Source: Rodentolepis nana
Lineage: Eukaryota; Platyhelminthes; Cestoda; Cyclophyllidea; Hymenolepididae
Assembly (NCBI GenBank): GCA_900617975.1
Contig: UZAE01012571.1
Coordinates: forward strand, 1 to 19,136
DNA: 19,136 bases
Direction of reading: 5' to 3'
A program made the translations under genes and the position numbers. Positions 17,217-19,136 of the stretch are shown here, piece after piece. A model generated the notes under the pieces. It made no database searches and was not told where the DNA came from. It was given only the letters and a program-made list of their open reading frames with translations. Position 1 is the stretch's first letter, and the number at the start of each line of letters is the position of its first letter.

Positions 17217-18230
17217 ATGGCACATCGACAAGTGACATCTGCTGATGAGGATAGCCCAGTGACAAAACTTCTGCATACTTTAAGGGATTTCCGCGTAAGT
17301 TTATAGCCTGTAATTTTTATTGTTACCACTATTTTTGCGTATAAATCATTCACTGAGATGTCGGGATCTCTTAATGCTAATAACATTTCATTCTATTTTT
17401 CTCAAAACTTTATGGCAATTTATCACCTAAGAATGAATACATTTCATCATTCGAACAAGAGAAAGTTTAGATGTAGTTAGGGGCAATTGTTTGTGAAAGT
17501 GATTGGCATACTTTGTGCACCTACTAATGGATTTTTTTGCTTTATTTCTCTGCTCAAATTTGAAGAATAAATGTTAATTTTTTTAAAAAAATCGTGAATA
17601 GAACGTGCCATAAAGCAGACTTTAATGTTGGGGATAACATTCTGTTATGCAACTTGTAAATACTTCTGAGTTAAGAGGCTTGATCATTGTACTCTAAGGT
17701 TACCCCCCCCTTAAGTAGAAATAGTACTTTAAAGGCTTCAACCCACAGATTTGGATATGCAAGAACATCTGACTTAAGGTTCATCATCTTACAATCATAT
17801 TTCATATGGAAAATTTGGATGTACACATATTTAGGATATAAACTTGGTAGTGATCATCTATAGGATAATGGAGTCTATGGTAACTGAAGCATATTTTGGT
17901 TTGCAATGACCCATGCACCAATCTTTTAGAATCGTTTTCCTATAAAAAGCTAATGACACCAACAGACCTCGCATACCACTTCAATTTAATCAAACTTTCG
18001 ATGTTCATAAGAGTAAGGAATATATCCATAATCCTTGTTTAGCCCTCTTTCTCATTGAAAACCTGTTTACTATTCATATCAATTAACCTCTTGTTTGTTT
18101 GCATACTAATTTTGATGTTGTTTTTGCTTTTCTCGTTCCTATTAGGACACACAAAGGGGAAAAAGGAAGAAGTCGCATAGAAGACGTTATATACAAAAAC
18201 TAGAATTCTCGTCATTAAACGACTTTCCGG
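17217..18230 (+). CDS. N-terminal exons of an unidentified gene running off the window
   Basis: Exon 1 (17217-17294, 26 codons) starts MAHRQVTSADEDSPVTKLL and ends at a consensus donor gtaagt. Exon 2 (18146-18230) follows acceptor cctattag, joins in phase 0, encodes a very basic segment (DTQRGKRKKSHRRRYIQK, then LEFSSLNDFPG) and ends at a perfect donor gtaagt in phase 1. An in-frame stop lies upstream of the ATG. The Lys/Arg cluster could be a nuclear-localisation or phosphoinositide/RNA-binding stretch; that is inference only. I do not recognise the family from 54 residues. Strong splice sites are the main support. Confidence 0.5.
17295..18145 (+). other. Intron 1 of the right-end gene
   Basis: 851-nt GT-AG intron between the two N-terminal exons. 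It holds a run of eight C at 17703-17710 and no recognised repeat or gene. Confidence 0.45.
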
Positions 18231-19136
18231 GTAAGTTTTCTCCTGTACTTTATACTAATTTTAAAGATATGAGAGATAGGCACTTAGTTAGAGCATCTTA
18301 TCGAAGCATGTCCTTGCATCGAGTACAATGATACGTGAAGTCCGAAAGAGAAAGAGAGAATGTACATTCTGACAAGACCCCATCTTCACACTTGGTGTAA
18401 AAGTTGGTTGCTTAAGTAAATGAATAAGGCCACTGTTATCAACACAGTGTTACAAAGTTAGTTCATTGTGTGACCATACACATTGAACTTGATATTGCGA
18501 AATCAACTGCTTCGTTGAACATTAGTTAACTTGTTTAAAGTCATTCTTTTTGCTATGTTTATTTTTTCCCAAAAATATATTTCCTGAGATCAAAATATGC
18601 ACACTAATAAGTGCCGCAAAATTTGCAATATTAATTATGACTAACAGGGAATAAAGGTCCTTAGATAAACCTTAGGGATAGGCCCGACTCCAAAATAACG
18701 CATGACAACAACCCTGAAATTTAGCACATTCTAACGTTTAATCACTTTTATTCTTGTGAATTAATAAAGATGAACCTTTAAGCTATTTTTTACTGGAACA
18801 AAAATACTAATTTACATTTATCGTGAGAATAAGCGATTGTGTGTCAAAATGTAGAACTTCATTTACTTTGTGGATTCAGGGTATACGCTTATTCTTTACC
18901 AATGCAATTTTCAACACTTTGGCTTCCCTTATTGTTCCATATGGTTCCTGATTAAATAGTACATGAGCCAAAAATCAAGTGCTTCATTAAATTGGTGGCA
19001 CCTAGGTTAGTCAAAAGCACTTTCCCACTTGTCTAGACATTTGAATAATGTTAGTTTTTATGATTTTGTTACATTAGAGCTCACTCAATATGTTTTTTGA
19101 TCGATATCGACGGAAACTAGACCAGATTTTTTCATT
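18231..19136 (+). other. Probable intron 2 of the right-end gene to window edge
   Basis: Begins with consensus donor gtaagttttc. I find no convincing next exon before the window ends, and no retroposon copy. Confidence 0.35.

Noticed and set aside
1..19136. CRISPR arrays, bacterial operons, rRNA or tRNA genes
   Set aside because: No regularly spaced identical repeats, no ribosome-binding-site-led gene strings, and no B-box plus cloverleaf combination; the spliced genes show this is nuclear eukaryotic DNA.

Overview
This is a eukaryotic, AT-rich window with spliced genes on both strands, very short introns (36-69 nt) beside kilobase-scale ones, and a dispersed short retroposon family. The pattern fits an invertebrate, and a parasitic flatworm (cestode or trematode) is my best guess. 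That guess rests on general genome character, not on a marker gene. There is no bacterial operon, CRISPR array, rRNA or convincing tRNA.

Left part (1-6425, + strand): two copies of the retroposon (1-150 and 165-434), then about 700 bp of flank, then a complete seven-exon gene (1132-6425) for a 526-residue PH + GLTP protein. This is the FAPP2/PLEKHA8 family of Golgi glycolipid-transfer proteins. Every exon junction keeps phase. Intron 1 holds a third retroposon copy (1764-2270).

Middle (6426-14240, mostly - strand): a tentative two-exon - strand model (8235-6504) converges on the PLEKHA8 3' end. A 33-codon + strand micro-ORF (7674-7775) has marked GC3 bias and a downstream AATAAA. A C11orf54/PTD012-like ester hydrolase gene lies on the - strand, with five solid exons at 11015-10194 and a probable earlier exon at 14238-14179. 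Its initiator exon is not found, and no exon carrying the family's zinc-binding histidine cluster can be seen. Its large intron is extremely AT-rich and contains a diverged retroposon copy (12369-12665).

Right part (14240-19136): an unrecognised 144-codon open frame on the - strand (14386-14817), three more retroposon copies (15142-15469 minus, about 15806-15975, 16420-16804), and the first two exons (17217-17294, 18146-18230) of an unidentified + strand gene that leaves the window.

The most system-like signal is the retroposon family. Four copies have recognisable target-site duplications of 11-16 bp, the full-length 5' ends begin GGGGT, the tails are (ATAA/ATA)n, and a 3'-proximal hairpin keeps its stem through a paired substitution while its loop varies. 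The genes show no sign of forming one pathway; they look like ordinary neighbours.
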